Below are positions 33,369 to 43,615 of a stretch of 64,000 nucleotides of DNA, piece after piece. The position numbers and the translations under genes were made by a program. Every line of letters starts with the position of its first letter. The first letter of the stretch is position 1. The notes beneath the pieces were generated by a model. It searched no databases. It had not been told where the DNA came from and saw only the letters and a list, made by a program, of their open reading frames with translations. The stretch spans positions 1 through 64,000 of the forward strand of contig VKHO01000009.1 in NCBI GenBank assembly GCA_011125455.1, written 5' to 3'. This DNA comes from Chlamydiales bacterium STE3. Its GTDB lineage: Bacteria > Chlamydiota > Chlamydiia > Chlamydiales > Parachlamydiaceae.

Positions 33369-35777
33369 TTAGCTTTCATCATTTTCTTCAGGCACGATGG
33401 TCGCCGAATCTGAATTTGCATCATTAAAAGAGATGGCTTGTTTAGCTTTAATTAAAGATAACAAGTCGTAGAGGAACATCTGCTCAGCTTCACTACCGAG
33501 CAAAAACCGTGCCCTAGCGATCTGTTCTTCGAAGGCTTTGGGATTATCTTCGACTTTTTTCTCTGTTACATGAAAGAAATAAGCATCGCCATTTGGTGAA
33601 TCAAAAATTCTTGAAAAGCTAGCTTTTGGAAGCGCGAAAAGTTCTTGGTGATGCATCAAAGGGCTTTGCTGCTTTCTTTTAAGTTGTGTTTCCTTTTTTT
33701 CAAGTTTCCACTGTTCATCAAGAGGCAAAGCTTGAGAAAGCTTATTGCTTTCTAAATTCTCTAAGCGCTCTTGCCGGACCCATTTTGTTTCTAGTTGGCT
33801 ATCTTTTTCGATAGCTTTTTTTGCTTGCTCTAGAATGGAGTAAAAACGCAGTGATGCTGTACGGTCTTTGGTCATTTCCTGATTTTTGGATTGTGAGCGT
33901 TTTGCAAAATCTTTTTTGATTGCTGTTGTCACAGGTTCTAAGTAAATTTCAGCAAGTAGAGGTTTTGCTTCTTCGAAAGATTTCCAGCTCATATCGCTAT
34001 TTTGGAATTTTTCTGGGGCATCATTGCGTACTTGCACATAAAATGGCTCAAGCTTCTGATCTAAAAGCTTATCAAGCACTCCTGTCATTCTAGCCTCTCG
34101 ATAAGGAAGGACCTCTAAGTTCTCTGAACGATCAATGACAAGGACTTTATAGTAATTTTCTTTATCAAAACTTAATCTGGCAAGCGACTCTTGCTGTTCA
34201 TTTAAAGGTGCAGCATCCAGAAGTGCCATAAGTTCATCGCCTTTCTTTAAGCCACTAATCGCTGGGCTTTCACCTTTCAAACGGACAGAAAGAACTTCTC
34301 TACGTGCAGGGGTTGCTTCTAAAGCCGCATCAATCCATTCGGGATGTGCATCGACAATTGCTGAGCGAGCAAAATTATCGACCCTGCTGCGTGTAATGGT
34401 ATCTAGGGAGTCAAGGGCGTTAAGGCGCTCTTCTGCCGTCCCAGCTTCTTTGATTCCCAATTCAGGAAATTGTTTTTGCAGTGTTTTCCAGTTAGTATCG
34501 GCAATTTCGTAGCTTAGCATTTCTCTTAAAGAAACTTTCGCTTGCAAGTTCCTTTTTGCTATCTTTGTGAGTTCTACAAGGTAGCGTTTATGAACAAGCT
34601 CAGGTGTTTTTTTTGCGACCTCTTCTGGAGTTAAAAATGTGGAAGGTAAGGAAAGCGCGAGTTGTTCTTCCTTTGATCTTTTTGCAATCGCGTTGAGGTA
34701 AATTTCAAACAGCGGTAAGGATTGGTACTCATTGAAGCGAAATTCTTCCGGTAATTGGTAGAGGTCTCCTGTGGCCGTTTCATTTGCAAATTGGTTGAAA
34801 GTGTCGTAGATCGAACGATCGACCAGGGTAGAATTCCCAATATCTTGGAAGAGGCGTCTAAAAAGAAGAACTTTTTGCCATAGCTGCACAGCTTTAGTGC
34901 GGTCTAGACGCATGCCGAGAAGCTGTTGCTGCATGTAATCATTTGGATTAGTAGCGCTTAGGCGGGAGGAGTTTTGATTCTCTTTAAAGCTGACATGGGC
35001 ATTACGAACGAGGTCTGCCAAAGCTTCTTCATAAGTAACTCTGTAGCCTTTTTGCTCTGCTATTTCAGCGCTATTGATAATAAATTGAGCGATTAGCTTA
35101 CTGAACTTAGGTCCGAACCAATCATCTAGTGAGTGGTAGCCAAATAAAGAGAGATCTTGATAGTCGAGGTTTTCATCATGAGGGATCCAACTATACTGTT
35201 TTTCCTGATGGTAGAGAATCTGTTTCAAATAAGGAGCTGGTAGGCGTTTTTCAGATAGATAAAGAGCGATTTTGGCTTGAATGGCTTCCTTAGAGGTGGG
35301 ATCAGTCGTTTTTTGAATAAACTCTAAGTTTTTAACCATCTCTGGAGCAAAATAGGTCCAGACTGTAGCACTGCTGACAAAAGAGGCATCTGGATGGGCA
35401 TAGGGCTTAAAATTTGCTTCACGAACATGTTTGGCTTGAAGGTCATTTTTAAAGTCGGAACTATAGCCATCGAGAAGAATGGCCGCTAAGCCTGTTTCTA
35501 AAAGATCTTTGCGAATCACTCCATCGTTGAGGAAATTGGGGCCGAGAGCTCCGCCGTATAACTTTGAATCTTCCTGATCTGTACTGATGAATTGTGCAAA
35601 TTGCTCCAATTCTCCTCTGGTGACTTGTGTGCCCTTTATGGTTGTAAATGCGACTTGCTCATGGATGCTATTTCCGCCGAGTGTTCCATAGGTTCCAAAG
35701 AATGAGAAAGAGGTGACGATGACGATAGTAATAAGGACGAAAAAATATTTTTGGTGCTTGCGCAAAAAACCTAACAT
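33369..35777 (-). CDS. PpiD/SurA-like membrane-anchored chaperone (802 aa)
   Basis: A single membrane helix at the N-terminus (about 13-35, FFVLITIVIVTSFSFFG) is followed by a long extracytoplasmic region. The N-terminal block HEQVAFTTIKGTQVTRGELEQF resembles SurA_N/PpiD openings. The rest is helical with a partial parvulin-like region that I cannot place exactly. It probably assists outer-membrane protein folding. It leads the reverse-strand cluster extending into the CBM9-like gene and the gcv remnants. Confidence 0.6.
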   Translation of the reverse strand: MLGFLRKHQKYFFVLITIVIVTSFSFFGTYGTLGGNSIHEQVAFTTIKGTQVTRGELEQFAQFISTDQEDSKLYGGALGPNFLNDGVIRKDLLETGLAAILLDGYSSDFKNDLQAKHVREANFKPYAHPDASFVSSATVWTYFAPEMVKNLEFIQKTTDPTSKEAIQAKIALYLSEKRLPAPYLKQILYHQEKQYSWIPHDENLDYQDLSLFGYHSLDDWFGPKFSKLIAQFIINSAEIAEQKGYRVTYEEALADLVRNAHVSFKENQNSSRLSATNPNDYMQQQLLGMRLDRTKAVQLWQKVLLFRRLFQDIGNSTLVDRSIYDTFNQFANETATGDLYQLPEEFRFNEYQSLPLFEIYLNAIAKRSKEEQLALSLPSTFLTPEEVAKKTPELVHKRYLVELTKIAKRNLQAKVSLREMLSYEIADTNWKTLQKQFPELGIKEAGTAEERLNALDSLDTITRSRVDNFARSAIVDAHPEWIDAALEATPARREVLSVRLKGESPAISGLKKGDELMALLDAAPLNEQQESLARLSFDKENYYKVLVIDRSENLEVLPYREARMTGVLDKLLDQKLEPFYVQVRNDAPEKFQNSDMSWKSFEEAKPLLAEIYLEPVTTAIKKDFAKRSQSKNQEMTKDRTASLRFYSILEQAKKAIEKDSQLETKWVRQERLENLESNKLSQALPLDEQWKLEKKETQLKRKQQSPLMHHQELFALPKASFSRIFDSPNGDAYFFHVTEKKVEDNPKAFEEQIARARFLLGSEAEQMFLYDLLSLIKAKQAISFNDANSDSATIVPEENDES

Positions 35778-35915
35778 GATAAAAAGCTCTTAATTTTTAT
35801 AAAATGCTAACAAATTGGGCAATTTAAACTCAACTTGCGTTCTATCACATGAGACGTTATATGTAGTTTTTTAGATTTTAAAGTTAACTTCAGGCCTCAA
35901 AAAGAGGGATTACCT

Positions 35916-36590
35916 ATGTGTTTTTCAGAAGAAGCGAGTTTTACTTCGGCTGTTGTAATTGGAATTGTTGCGGGAGCTAGCTTGCACACTGCGGGGTTTT
36001 CTCGTTACATGCCTCTAGCCCTAGCCACTCTATTTTTTGCTTTACAGCAGCTTTCCGAAGGGATGACATGGTTACATCTTAAGGGGTTATTGCAAGATGG
36101 CTCCCTGCAATTTCTGATGCGTAACTACTATAGTTTTTTTGCCTACGTAGGGTGGCCAATTTGGGTGCCTTTTTGCTTATTTATTGCTGAAAAAAAGACC
36201 TGGAGGAAGGACATCATCGGGCTTTTTTTACTTGTTGGGCTTGTTTTAGCAGGGTATAACTTATCTCTTTTAATTAATCAGCATCCCTTTCCTGTGATTG
36301 TCAATAACAGCATACGCTATGAAACACAGCTACCCTATCATGAAGTCTGGGTTTATGCGGCCGTTGTCTTGCTTCCCTGGTTCTTTTCCAGCCTTCCTAG
36401 CGCATTTTTAGCAGGTTCAATTTTTGTTTTTTCTTTCGTGATAGCGGGATTTTTTTATGAATTTACGTTTGCTTCTGTGTGGTGTTTTTTTGCAGCCTTA
36501 GTTAGCATTGTTGTCTTTAAGATTTTGATGGATGTTCAAGAAGTTGAAGAGGCTAAGAACAGCACTTCTGTAGAAAAAGTGGAAAGGTAA
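35916..36590 (+). CDS. DUF6629-type multi-pass membrane protein
   Basis: The protein starts MCFSEEASF, which is the start of the DUF6629 family, and has about six or seven hydrophobic helices (residues about 12-30, 36-50, 68-88, 98-115, 150-170, 172-205). A hydrophilic Glu/Lys tail of about 20 residues closes it. Function unknown. Divergent from the PpiD-like gene, with 138 bases between. It is followed by a strong two-sided terminator. Confidence 0.7.
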   Translation: MCFSEEASFTSAVVIGIVAGASLHTAGFSRYMPLALATLFFALQQLSEGMTWLHLKGLLQDGSLQFLMRNYYSFFAYVGWPIWVPFCLFIAEKKTWRKDIIGLFLLVGLVLAGYNLSLLINQHPFPVIVNNSIRYETQLPYHEVWVYAAVVLLPWFFSSLPSAFLAGSIFVFSFVIAGFFYEFTFASVWCFFAALVSIVVFKILMDVQEVEEAKNSTSVEKVER

Positions 36591-36599
36591 TTTCTTTAG

Positions 36600-36637
36600 A
36601 AAGGCAATAGGGGCGGTGCCCCCTGTTCGCCTTTTTT
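36600..36637. terminator. Strong bidirectional terminator
   Basis: GGGGC GGT GCCCC forms the core of a nested hairpin with an AAGGC/GCCTT outer pair, followed on the plus strand by TTTTTT. It lies between the convergent DUF6629 and aldolase genes, so it can serve both. Confidence 0.75.
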
Positions 36638-37706
36638 ATGCAATGGTGACATCTTTGCACAAATAGACATCTTGGATGGCGTGAAAGAGCTTGATGCCTT
36701 CTTCTATTGGTTTCTGAAAAGTTTTTCTTCCGCTAATCAATCCCATTCCCCCTGCTCTTTTATTGACCACTGCGGTGCGTACAGCATCATGCAGGTCATT
36801 TTTGCCTGATTCACCTCCCGAATTGATAAGGCCTGCACGACCGCCAAAACAGTTTAATAATTGATAACGGCAAAGATCGATAGGGTGGTTTGTTGCTAAC
36901 TTATCGTACATGGCTTCGCTATACTTGCCATAATGTTGTTTCTCTTTGTTTAAGGCGAGGTAGCCCCCATTATTCATTGGCAGCTTTTGCTTGATAATGT
37001 CCGCTTCAATTGTTACCCCAAGGTGGTTAGCTTGACCCGTCAGGTCTGCGCTTAAATGGTAATCTGTATCCCCAACTTTAAATGCTGGATTCCTTAAGTA
37101 GCACCATAAAACTGTGGCCATGCCAAGGCGATGCGCTTCTGAGAAAGCTGCAGAAATTTCTTGAATTTGTCGAGGACTCTCTGGAGAGCCAAAGTAGATT
37201 GTGGCTCCGACTGCCAAAGCCCCCATTTCCCGAGCTTGCCGGACATTCGCAAAAAGAACTTGGTCGAAGCGATTGGGATAGCTCAACAACTCATTGTGGT
37301 TAATTTTTAAGATAAAAGGAATCTTATGCGCATACTTTCTGGCGACTTGACCTAAGACTCCAAGAGTAGAAGCGACACCGTTACAGCCTGCTTCTAGGGC
37401 TAGTTTAATAATATTTTCAGGATCGAAGTAGAGAGGGTTTGGAGCAAATGAAGCGCCGGCGGAGTGTTCAACGCCTTGGTCTACTGGTAATAAAGAAAGA
37501 TAACCACTTCCTGCTAGCCTGCCCTGATTAAATAAGCTTTGGAGCGAACGGAGGACTGGCGTTGGGCGGTCACTGAGGGAGAAAGTGTCATCGAGCCATG
37601 TTGCTTTGGGGAGATGGAGCGTCTCTTTTTTCACGGCTTTGCATTGGTGTTGAAGTAAAGATTCTGCTTCAGAACCTAGGATTTCTTGAATATCCTTTAG
37701 TGCCAT
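36636..37706 (-). CDS. DhnA-type class I fructose-1,6-bisphosphate aldolase
   Basis: The 356-residue protein has the DhnA/FbaB pattern, including a Schiff-base-region lysine block ([15 protein letters not shown]), a GATIYFGS strand, and late GRKTFQKP. It cleaves fructose-1,6-bisphosphate to triose phosphates. Chlamydiae use this archaeal-type class I aldolase (dhnA) for glycolysis. Length and motifs look complete. Confidence 0.87.
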   Translation of the reverse strand: MALKDIQEILGSEAESLLQHQCKAVKKETLHLPKATWLDDTFSLSDRPTPVLRSLQSLFNQGRLAGSGYLSLLPVDQGVEHSAGASFAPNPLYFDPENIIKLALEAGCNGVASTLGVLGQVARKYAHKIPFILKINHNELLSYPNRFDQVLFANVRQAREMGALAVGATIYFGSPESPRQIQEISAAFSEAHRLGMATVLWCYLRNPAFKVGDTDYHLSADLTGQANHLGVTIEADIIKQKLPMNNGGYLALNKEKQHYGKYSEAMYDKLATNHPIDLCRYQLLNCFGGRAGLINSGGESGKNDLHDAVRTAVVNKRAGGMGLISGRKTFQKPIEEGIKLFHAIQDVYLCKDVTIA

Positions 37707-37815
37707 GAATCACCTCGTTTTGTTAAGATCCTTAAACTTCTTTATGCAGGATTTTAATTCTTTCTTGCAATGGGAGAATGAGCCATCATTTCTATCTATA
37801 ATTAAGGAGTTTTTT

Positions 37816-38466
37816 ATGGAAAATTTAAAAAAGCTGTTGCAAATCGTGCATACTTTGCTGGCCCCGGGGGGATGTCCCTGGGATCGCGCTCAAACTTTGG
37901 CATCGATGCGTTCTTCTTTATTGGAGGAAAGTTGCGAGTTAATAGAAGCGATCGATTTAGAGGAAAAGGATAAGATACAAGAGGAGCTTGGAGATATCAT
38001 TTTCATGGCGATTTTTTTGGGGCTTTTAGCAGAGAAAGAACAGATCTGCACATTGCATGAAGCTGTAGAGACAATCAATAAAAAGCTGATTAGAAGACAC
38101 CCTCATGTGTTTAGCAATGGAGAGGCTTTGCCCTCTGCTACCGCTGTTAAAGATCAGTGGGATCGTATTAAACAGACCGAAAAACAGCAAAAGAGCCTAC
38201 TAGATCGCATCCCGAAGGGGTTGCCGGCCTTAGCAAGAGCTAATGAAATTTTGCAGGCGATGAAAAAAAAGAAGTATCCTTTTTTTGTAGAAAGCAAAGA
38301 GAGTGTTTCGGAGATGGAAATCGGCATGGCGCTTTTAGCAATCTCTAAAAAAGCTCATAGCTCTGATATTGAGCCAGAGCAGGCACTACGGAAAGTCCTT
38401 TCCTTAGAAGAAAAAAAATTTCGTGAGTGGGAGGAAAATTTAGGGATTGGTAACAATCTCTGCTAG
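37816..38466 (+). CDS. mazG: Nucleoside triphosphate pyrophosphohydrolase MazG
   Basis: The longer frame begins earlier, but ATG 37816 is preceded by AAGGAG (37804-37809) and gives MENLKKLLQIVHTLL, followed by the MazG opening APGGCPWDRAQT. The catalytic EESCE...EELGD metal motif is near residues 37-60. It hydrolyses non-canonical NTPs to NMP and PPi. The 216-residue length is a normal single-unit MazG. Its 3' end overlaps convergent hemH by 27 bases. Confidence 0.85.
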   Translation: MENLKKLLQIVHTLLAPGGCPWDRAQTLASMRSSLLEESCELIEAIDLEEKDKIQEELGDIIFMAIFLGLLAEKEQICTLHEAVETINKKLIRRHPHVFSNGEALPSATAVKDQWDRIKQTEKQQKSLLDRIPKGLPALARANEILQAMKKKKYPFFVESKESVSEMEIGMALLAISKKAHSSDIEPEQALRKVLSLEEKKFREWEENLGIGNNLC

Positions 38467-39450
38467 GGCTTTTACCCATGCTGGATGGGCGTTAAGGCCT
38501 GGTATTAGCTGTAGCTTTTCACCTCCAGCACGCATAAACTCCTCATTGTACTCTTGCGCGATTTCAAAGATTGTCTCCAAGCAATCACAGACAAAAGAGG
38601 GACAGAAAACAAGAACACGTTTTTTCCCCGATTTGGCTAACTTTAATAGAGTTTCATTAGTGTAGGGCTCAAGCCAAGGATCTCTTCCCAGCCTCGATTG
38701 AAAAGAAACAGAAAATTTTCCATGGGGAACAGCCAAAGCTTCGTTGAGTTGTTTTGCCATTCTGTAACATTGTGCAGAGTAGCAGTGGCTATTTTGTGGT
38801 TGGTTTTGCTCACAACATACTGAATTGGCCAGACAGGTTTGATGACAATTGGATTGAATTAACTGTCTTTTTGGCAACCCATGGAAACTATAGAGCACGT
38901 GATCATACTCTTCGTGGGGATAGGGAGCTGCAATTTCTTTGTAGGCGTTGATTAAAGAAGGGTGGTTTGCAAAGTGATTAAGGAATGTCAGTCGAGGAAA
39001 GACTCTTTCTTTTTTCAAAATTTCCATAACACGTTGATGGACCGAGCCCGTTGTTGCAGAAGCATATTGAGGAAAAAGTGGTGCGATAATGAGATGTTCA
39101 GGAGTTTTTTTGAGTAAGTGAGAGAGCGTTTCTTCAATCGAGGGGGTTTGATAGCGCATTGCTAGACCAACTGAATACTTTTCGCCGAGGTGTGACTGCA
39201 AATCTCTTTGCAGCTTAGTACTATGCACCATCAAAGGTGACCCTTGGTCTGTCCAGATGGCTTGGTAAGATTTTGCAGAAGTTCTGTAACGCAGAGGGAC
39301 GATGACTCCACGGACAAGGAATTGCCTGATTAGCCAAGGAGTGTCGATGACTCGTTCATCATTGAGAAATTCAATTAAGTAGCGGTAAACGTCCTTGGGC
39401 TGAGGGCTTTTTGGAGTGCCCAAGTTGACTAAGAGAATGGCTGTTGTCAT
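38440..39450 (-). CDS. hemH: Ferrochelatase
   Basis: The 336-residue protein has the ferrochelatase opening ILLVNLGTPKSP, the HGLPKRQL segment with the catalytic His, and SFQSRLGRDPWLEPYT. It inserts Fe2+ into protoporphyrin IX as the last step of heme synthesis. Several clustered Cys (near 200-230: C-x-x-x-CCEQ, C-x-x-C) could form the Fe-S cluster found in some bacterial enzymes. The gene lies in the same order relative to a phosphoesterase and glgC as I recall in Chlamydia (hemZ). Confidence 0.93.
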   Translation of the reverse strand: MTTAILLVNLGTPKSPQPKDVYRYLIEFLNDERVIDTPWLIRQFLVRGVIVPLRYRTSAKSYQAIWTDQGSPLMVHSTKLQRDLQSHLGEKYSVGLAMRYQTPSIEETLSHLLKKTPEHLIIAPLFPQYASATTGSVHQRVMEILKKERVFPRLTFLNHFANHPSLINAYKEIAAPYPHEEYDHVLYSFHGLPKRQLIQSNCHQTCLANSVCCEQNQPQNSHCYSAQCYRMAKQLNEALAVPHGKFSVSFQSRLGRDPWLEPYTNETLLKLAKSGKKRVLVFCPSFVCDCLETIFEIAQEYNEEFMRAGGEKLQLIPGLNAHPAWVKALAEIVTNP

Positions 39451-39560
39451 AGAGAAAACTTGAAATGTTGTTGATTAGGAATTGCGGTATTAAAATTATA
39501 ATAAGAAATGTGAAAAGAAAAATGCACGAAATAAAAGTAGATTTGTGTTAAATTCGATAC

Positions 39561-40526
39561 ATGGAAAGGCGAGCTTTATACAATACTTTGCGCATGAGTT
39601 GGCAGCTAGATTCGCAGTTAGCTGTGCAGCCCTGGCAGGTTGAAAACTACCGTAATCTTTCGTTGGAAGAATTATTTCAACGTTTGCAAAATCAGCGCAT
39701 TAACGTCGATCGCTTTACCTTTGTAAAGCTTTCTGAAAATTGCGATTCTCCAGAAGAGATGACGGAGTTGCTTTCTCAAGAGGAAGATCAAGACGAAAAC
39801 TACGATAAAGTCTACCTAGCTGTATTCGAGCTATGGCGTAGACTCATTCCTGGCAAGCAAAGCTTATCCATTTTTTGTGATGAGTTAGACTATCAAATTC
39901 ATCTTTACGATTCCGGCCAAACAGAGACTGCCGAGGGCATAGAAGATGCTATCGCCAATTTACAGATCATGTTGGAAGATGCTGACGGGGGATTAGAAGC
40001 GAAAAATCTCTTTAGCTCGATTGCCAATGGCTGCGCTAACGATATTGAAGACTTTTTATACGACTACATTCAAGTACAGATTGAACATCAAAATGATTTG
40101 TACGCACAAGAACTAATTGAAGGCTTTAGCCCTCATGTTCAAGATCGGAAATGGTTTGATTTCTTAAAAGCAGAAATCCTCTATGTCTCTGATCAAGAGG
40201 CTGCCATCAAACTGCTTGAGGGGCTTGTAAAAGGCAAAAAGGAACAGGATTTAGAGTTTAATTTTGAAATTTTGTCTTTTTTAGCGAAAATTGGTAAAGA
40301 CAAGCTTTTCAAAAGTCTAGCAAAGCAAACATTTGCCTTGTTAGAGTTAGAAGAAGACTTTATTGATTTTGCAAATATCTGTGCCGACTTTTTTCATTTT
40401 TCAGATCATGATGAGGTTGAACAGGTCATTCATGAGTACCTCGCAACTCGTAAAAAAAAACCTGCGGAAGCTTCCTTTGATCCTAATGCCTCAGATGAGA
40501 AAGTATTTTTAAAATTCCTTAAATAA
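39561..40526 (+). CDS. Conserved chlamydial hypothetical protein (321 aa)
   Basis: Acidic, helical, Glu/Asp/Leu/Gln-rich protein without hydrophobic segments. The middle (about 130-260) looks like short helical repeats. I do not recognise a family. It is divergent from hemH with 110 bases between and convergent with the phosphoesterase. A cytoplasmic, TPR-like scaffold is possible. Confidence 0.5.
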   Translation: MERRALYNTLRMSWQLDSQLAVQPWQVENYRNLSLEELFQRLQNQRINVDRFTFVKLSENCDSPEEMTELLSQEEDQDENYDKVYLAVFELWRRLIPGKQSLSIFCDELDYQIHLYDSGQTETAEGIEDAIANLQIMLEDADGGLEAKNLFSSIANGCANDIEDFLYDYIQVQIEHQNDLYAQELIEGFSPHVQDRKWFDFLKAEILYVSDQEAAIKLLEGLVKGKKEQDLEFNFEILSFLAKIGKDKLFKSLAKQTFALLELEEDFIDFANICADFFHFSDHDEVEQVIHEYLATRKKKPAEASFDPNASDEKVFLKFLK

Positions 40527-40698
40527 ATCTGTTTTTTCAAAAATTAAAACATTTTCAGTAAGTTAGTTCACTATTAGTCAATAATCTATGCCCTCGCTCA
40601 TTTTGTCCCATTGCCATTTTCATTTTGTCGATTCCTGATTGCATTTCTTGCAAATTAGAAGAGGCAAAGGAGCCTTTACCGTAAGTTTCAAGATGACT

Positions 40699-41442
40699 TT
40701 AGAGAATTTTTAAAGGTTGAAAGTTGAGGTAGTCTGCAGAGGTTAATAAATAATTAATGCCATTGCGTTTGCCAAACGTCACGCCTTTCTTGACATTGTG
40801 CAGATGTCCAAATAGACAAATGTCAATTCCATATTTTTCAAGTAGAATAGAAGTTTTGGACGCTTTCAAAGAGGTTGCAATAGGCGGGTAATGGGTCATA
40901 GCGATTTTGATCTTAGCATCTGCTTTTAGACACTTTAAACTTATCTCTAATCTCTGCAGTTCTCTTTCGAAAATGCGTTCTTTTTCTTCAACGGAAGGGG
41001 TTGTTGCCTTTAAATTGACCCTGGGATTTTCTACAAAGTTGATCTCTGCATCGAAGTTATATTCTTGGGTATCCCAAAGCCTTGCACCGCCAATTGTGAG
41101 ATCTTTCCAATGGAAGGCATTATTTTGAATGAGATGGAGGGAAGGGGGGAGAATTTTTTGGATTTTGTTCAGAGAGGACCACCAATAGTCATGGTTGCCC
41201 TTGATTAAAACTTTCGTGCCCGGCAGTTGATGAATCCAGTCCAGATCCATTTTGGCATCTTCTAGGTGTGTTGCCCAAGAGATATCTCCAGCGATAAGGA
41301 CTAAATCATTGTCTGTGATCGTGTTTTGCCATGCTTTTTCTATTTTTTTCGTGTAATTAGTCCAAGGTTCACCAAAAAAATCCATCTTTTTTTCGGGGTT
41401 GCCGAGGGAAAGATGCAAGTCTGCAAGGGCAAAAACGCTCAT
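40699..41442 (-). CDS. Calcineurin-like metallophosphoesterase
   Basis: The 247-residue protein has all five metallophosphoesterase blocks: DLHL, AGDISWA, KGNHDYWW, THYPP and FGHLHN. Its substrate is unknown. It overlaps the glgC stop by 4 bases (ATGA). In Chlamydia a similar phosphoesterase gene precedes glgC (recalled as CT488/CT489). Confidence 0.85.
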   Translation of the reverse strand: MSVFALADLHLSLGNPEKKMDFFGEPWTNYTKKIEKAWQNTITDNDLVLIAGDISWATHLEDAKMDLDWIHQLPGTKVLIKGNHDYWWSSLNKIQKILPPSLHLIQNNAFHWKDLTIGGARLWDTQEYNFDAEINFVENPRVNLKATTPSVEEKERIFERELQRLEISLKCLKADAKIKIAMTHYPPIATSLKASKTSILLEKYGIDICLFGHLHNVKKGVTFGKRNGINYLLTSADYLNFQPLKIL

Positions 41443-42740
41443 AAAGTAAAGCCGTTGGGGATCGTCGTTCCGGGAGTCACTATAATAATGCCATCGCGGA
41501 TATAAATGCCATCTCCATCATAAAAATCGCAGTTATTTGCATTTGTTAAATGCACATCGTCTCCGATAATGACTTGTTTGTCCAAAATGGCTTTTTTAAT
41601 AACACAACGCTGTCCAACAGAAAAATTGTTTTTGGAACGGGTCCCATAAGTTTCATTTCCCATAAAATAGCACTGTTCGATGACCGTGTCTTTACCAATA
41701 ACGGTTCTTGGGCCGATAATGCTATCTGTTATCCTTTTTGCCTCAATGAAAGCACCTTCAGAAATAATAGAGCTGCAGACTTCCGTGTTGAATAGTTTGG
41801 GGCCAGGCAAGGTAGTAGTGGAAGAGTAGATAGGTGAGATCTCATTATAGCAATCAAACATGGGCTTTGGTTTGGTTAGATTGAGATTTGCATGGAAAAA
41901 AGAATCAACTGTTCCTATATCTTCCCAATAGCCGTTGTAAATGTAAGTGGCTACGTTGCCTTTCTTAACTTGGGTTTGGATAAGGTGTTTGCCAAAATCT
42001 TCTCTTGAATCTTCTTCTAGCAAATCGAAAAGGGCTTTGCGCTTAAACAAATAGATACCCATAGATCCTAAAAAGGGCTTTTCTCCTGTGCCAACACTAA
42101 AAGCCTCTAGGGTTTCTTTATCTTGCGGTTTTTCAGTGAAGTCAATGATATTGTGATTGCTATCGCTTTTTAAAAGCCCCATCCGTTTTGCACACCGCTC
42201 ATCTACCGGAAGTGAAGCGACAACCATATCGGCATCTTTTTGGATAGCATAGTTCAGCATCTCCTGAAAATTCATTCTGTAAAGCTGATCCCCTGAGAGG
42301 ATTAAAATGTAGTCAGCGGGTGATTCCTTAAGATACTCCAAGTTTTGCCTTACTGCGTCCGCTGTGCCTTTAAACCAACTGCTTTTTGAGGGTTTTTGCT
42401 CAGCACTAAGAAGCTCTAGGCACCCTTGCGCAAAAGTGTCCATGCGGTAAGTTTTTAAAATGTGCTGATGAAGTGTTGAAGAGAGAAACTGACTGATAAT
42501 ATAAATTTTATTACAACCAGAATTTAGGGCATTGGAAATGGGCACGTCGATGAGCTTGAAGCGTCCTCCAAAAGGGATGGCAGGCTTGCAGCGGGTGAAA
42601 GTAAGAGGGTAGAGGCGAGTGCCTGTGCCTCCTCCCAAGATAACAGTGGTAACATTTTTCATGCCATCCGCGGGTAAGTGCTGGAACGTCCCGAAGGATG
42701 CATCAGTAATTTTTGGAGGAGAACTCTTAAGGTATGTCAT
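41439..42740 (-). CDS. glgC: Glucose-1-phosphate adenylyltransferase
   Basis: Contains the GlgC start ILGGGTGTRLYPLT, the NALNSGCNKIYI segment, the catalytic GDQLYRMN, and a C-terminal left-handed beta-helix ending in the PGTTIPNGF tail. It makes ADP-glucose for glycogen. The longest frame begins with GTG at 42791, but ATG 42740 has an AGG nearby and gives a usual length of 433 residues; ATG 42767 and 42662 are alternatives. The start is therefore uncertain by up to 43 codons. Confidence 0.9.
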   Translation of the reverse strand: MTYLKSSPPKITDASFGTFQHLPADGMKNVTTVILGGGTGTRLYPLTFTRCKPAIPFGGRFKLIDVPISNALNSGCNKIYIISQFLSSTLHQHILKTYRMDTFAQGCLELLSAEQKPSKSSWFKGTADAVRQNLEYLKESPADYILILSGDQLYRMNFQEMLNYAIQKDADMVVASLPVDERCAKRMGLLKSDSNHNIIDFTEKPQDKETLEAFSVGTGEKPFLGSMGIYLFKRKALFDLLEEDSREDFGKHLIQTQVKKGNVATYIYNGYWEDIGTVDSFFHANLNLTKPKPMFDCYNEISPIYSSTTTLPGPKLFNTEVCSSIISEGAFIEAKRITDSIIGPRTVIGKDTVIEQCYFMGNETYGTRSKNNFSVGQRCVIKKAILDKQVIIGDDVHLTNANNCDFYDGDGIYIRDGIIIVTPGTTIPNGFTL

Positions 42741-42791
42741 ATGCCTACTATGCTTTAAAGTTATCATCCCAAAAGCTAGTAGATTAGTCAC

Positions 42792-43129
42792 TAATGAAGT
42801 TTTGCCTCATTGCGATCAATCCCTATTTTTTAGGGGGATAAACGGGTAAATGGGAAATTTGACCCAACTCATTTTAGAATCGCTAGATCATCATATTTTT
42901 ATTTTCAAGCGATTCGCATAAGGAGCTGGTTTTTTAGGCCTTTCGATATGATTCATGTAGTAGTTTAAACGGCATTTTTTTATCAAGTTTTCCGACTGAA
43001 ATTTTTTTTTTTGGCCCATCCGGTGTAGATCTAGTTTGTTTAATTAATAAAAAGTTTATTTGACATCTAATTCTAATTAATTGTAATAATTAATTATTAA
43101 TAAAATAAATTTTAAAAAAAAGGTCTTTA
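42792..43129. other. AT-rich intergenic region upstream of the 43130 gene
   Basis: A poly-T run at about 43003-43012 and an AT-rich stretch with repeated TAATTAAT-type words near 43040-43100 are present. No coding remnant was recognised. The region carries a promoter candidate for the 43130 gene. Confidence 0.4.
43060..43089 (+). promoter_or_regulatory. Promoter candidate for the 43130 gene
   Basis: A perfect TTGACA (43060-43065) is followed after 18 bases by TAATAA (43084-43089). It lies 40 bases before the start codon. By eye only. Confidence 0.4.
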
Positions 43130-43615
43130 ATGAGCATTTCTTTAATAGACCCTAATCAAATAAGGAATAAGAATATTGAGGAATTAAAGAGGGAAATTTT
43201 TCTTAGCAAACGAAGACTTGTCGAAATTACTTTTCAAAAAGAGAGGCTGAGAAAGATTAAAGAGAATGAAAAAGACTTGTCGGCTATCGGCTTTGTATTT
43301 AAAAAAATATTCAATATTGAGGGTGCAGAAGATATAGCGCAGAAAGAAATGGAGCAGTGCTCCTGGGATGAGATGACTTTGCACGAGAATTTGGAAAAAC
43401 TAGAAAGAGAAAAAAGGATGAAGGAATTGGTGAGAGTCAATGAATGGTGGAAGGCTAATGAGAAATTTTTTAAAGAGCATTTAAAAAAGGAAAAGCTTAT
43501 TTCGTTTAAAGATCGCGTATTCCAAGAGCTAATTAAGCAGCTTGAATTAGATGAATCCTCTTTTTTGCAAGCTGCAGATGAAATTCTTTTAAGTGTAAGC
43601 AACAACGCTCGTTAA
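43130..43615 (+). CDS. Hypothetical coiled-coil protein (161 aa)
   Basis: Highly charged (Lys/Glu) and helical, with coiled-coil heptads over about 10-45 and 70-135; no hydrophobic helix. It has a plausible TTGACA promoter upstream. Its 3' end overlaps the convergent 43533-44117 gene by 83 bases, which is unusually long, so one of the two frames may extend past its real end or be wrong. No family recognised. Confidence 0.5.
   Translation: MSISLIDPNQIRNKNIEELKREIFLSKRRLVEITFQKERLRKIKENEKDLSAIGFVFKKIFNIEGAEDIAQKEMEQCSWDEMTLHENLEKLEREKRMKELVRVNEWWKANEKFFKEHLKKEKLISFKDRVFQELIKQLELDESSFLQAADEILLSVSNNAR

Noticed and set aside
37705-37815. Longer mazG start
   Set aside because: The extension lacks family similarity, and the AAGGAG plus ATG at 37816 fit much better.
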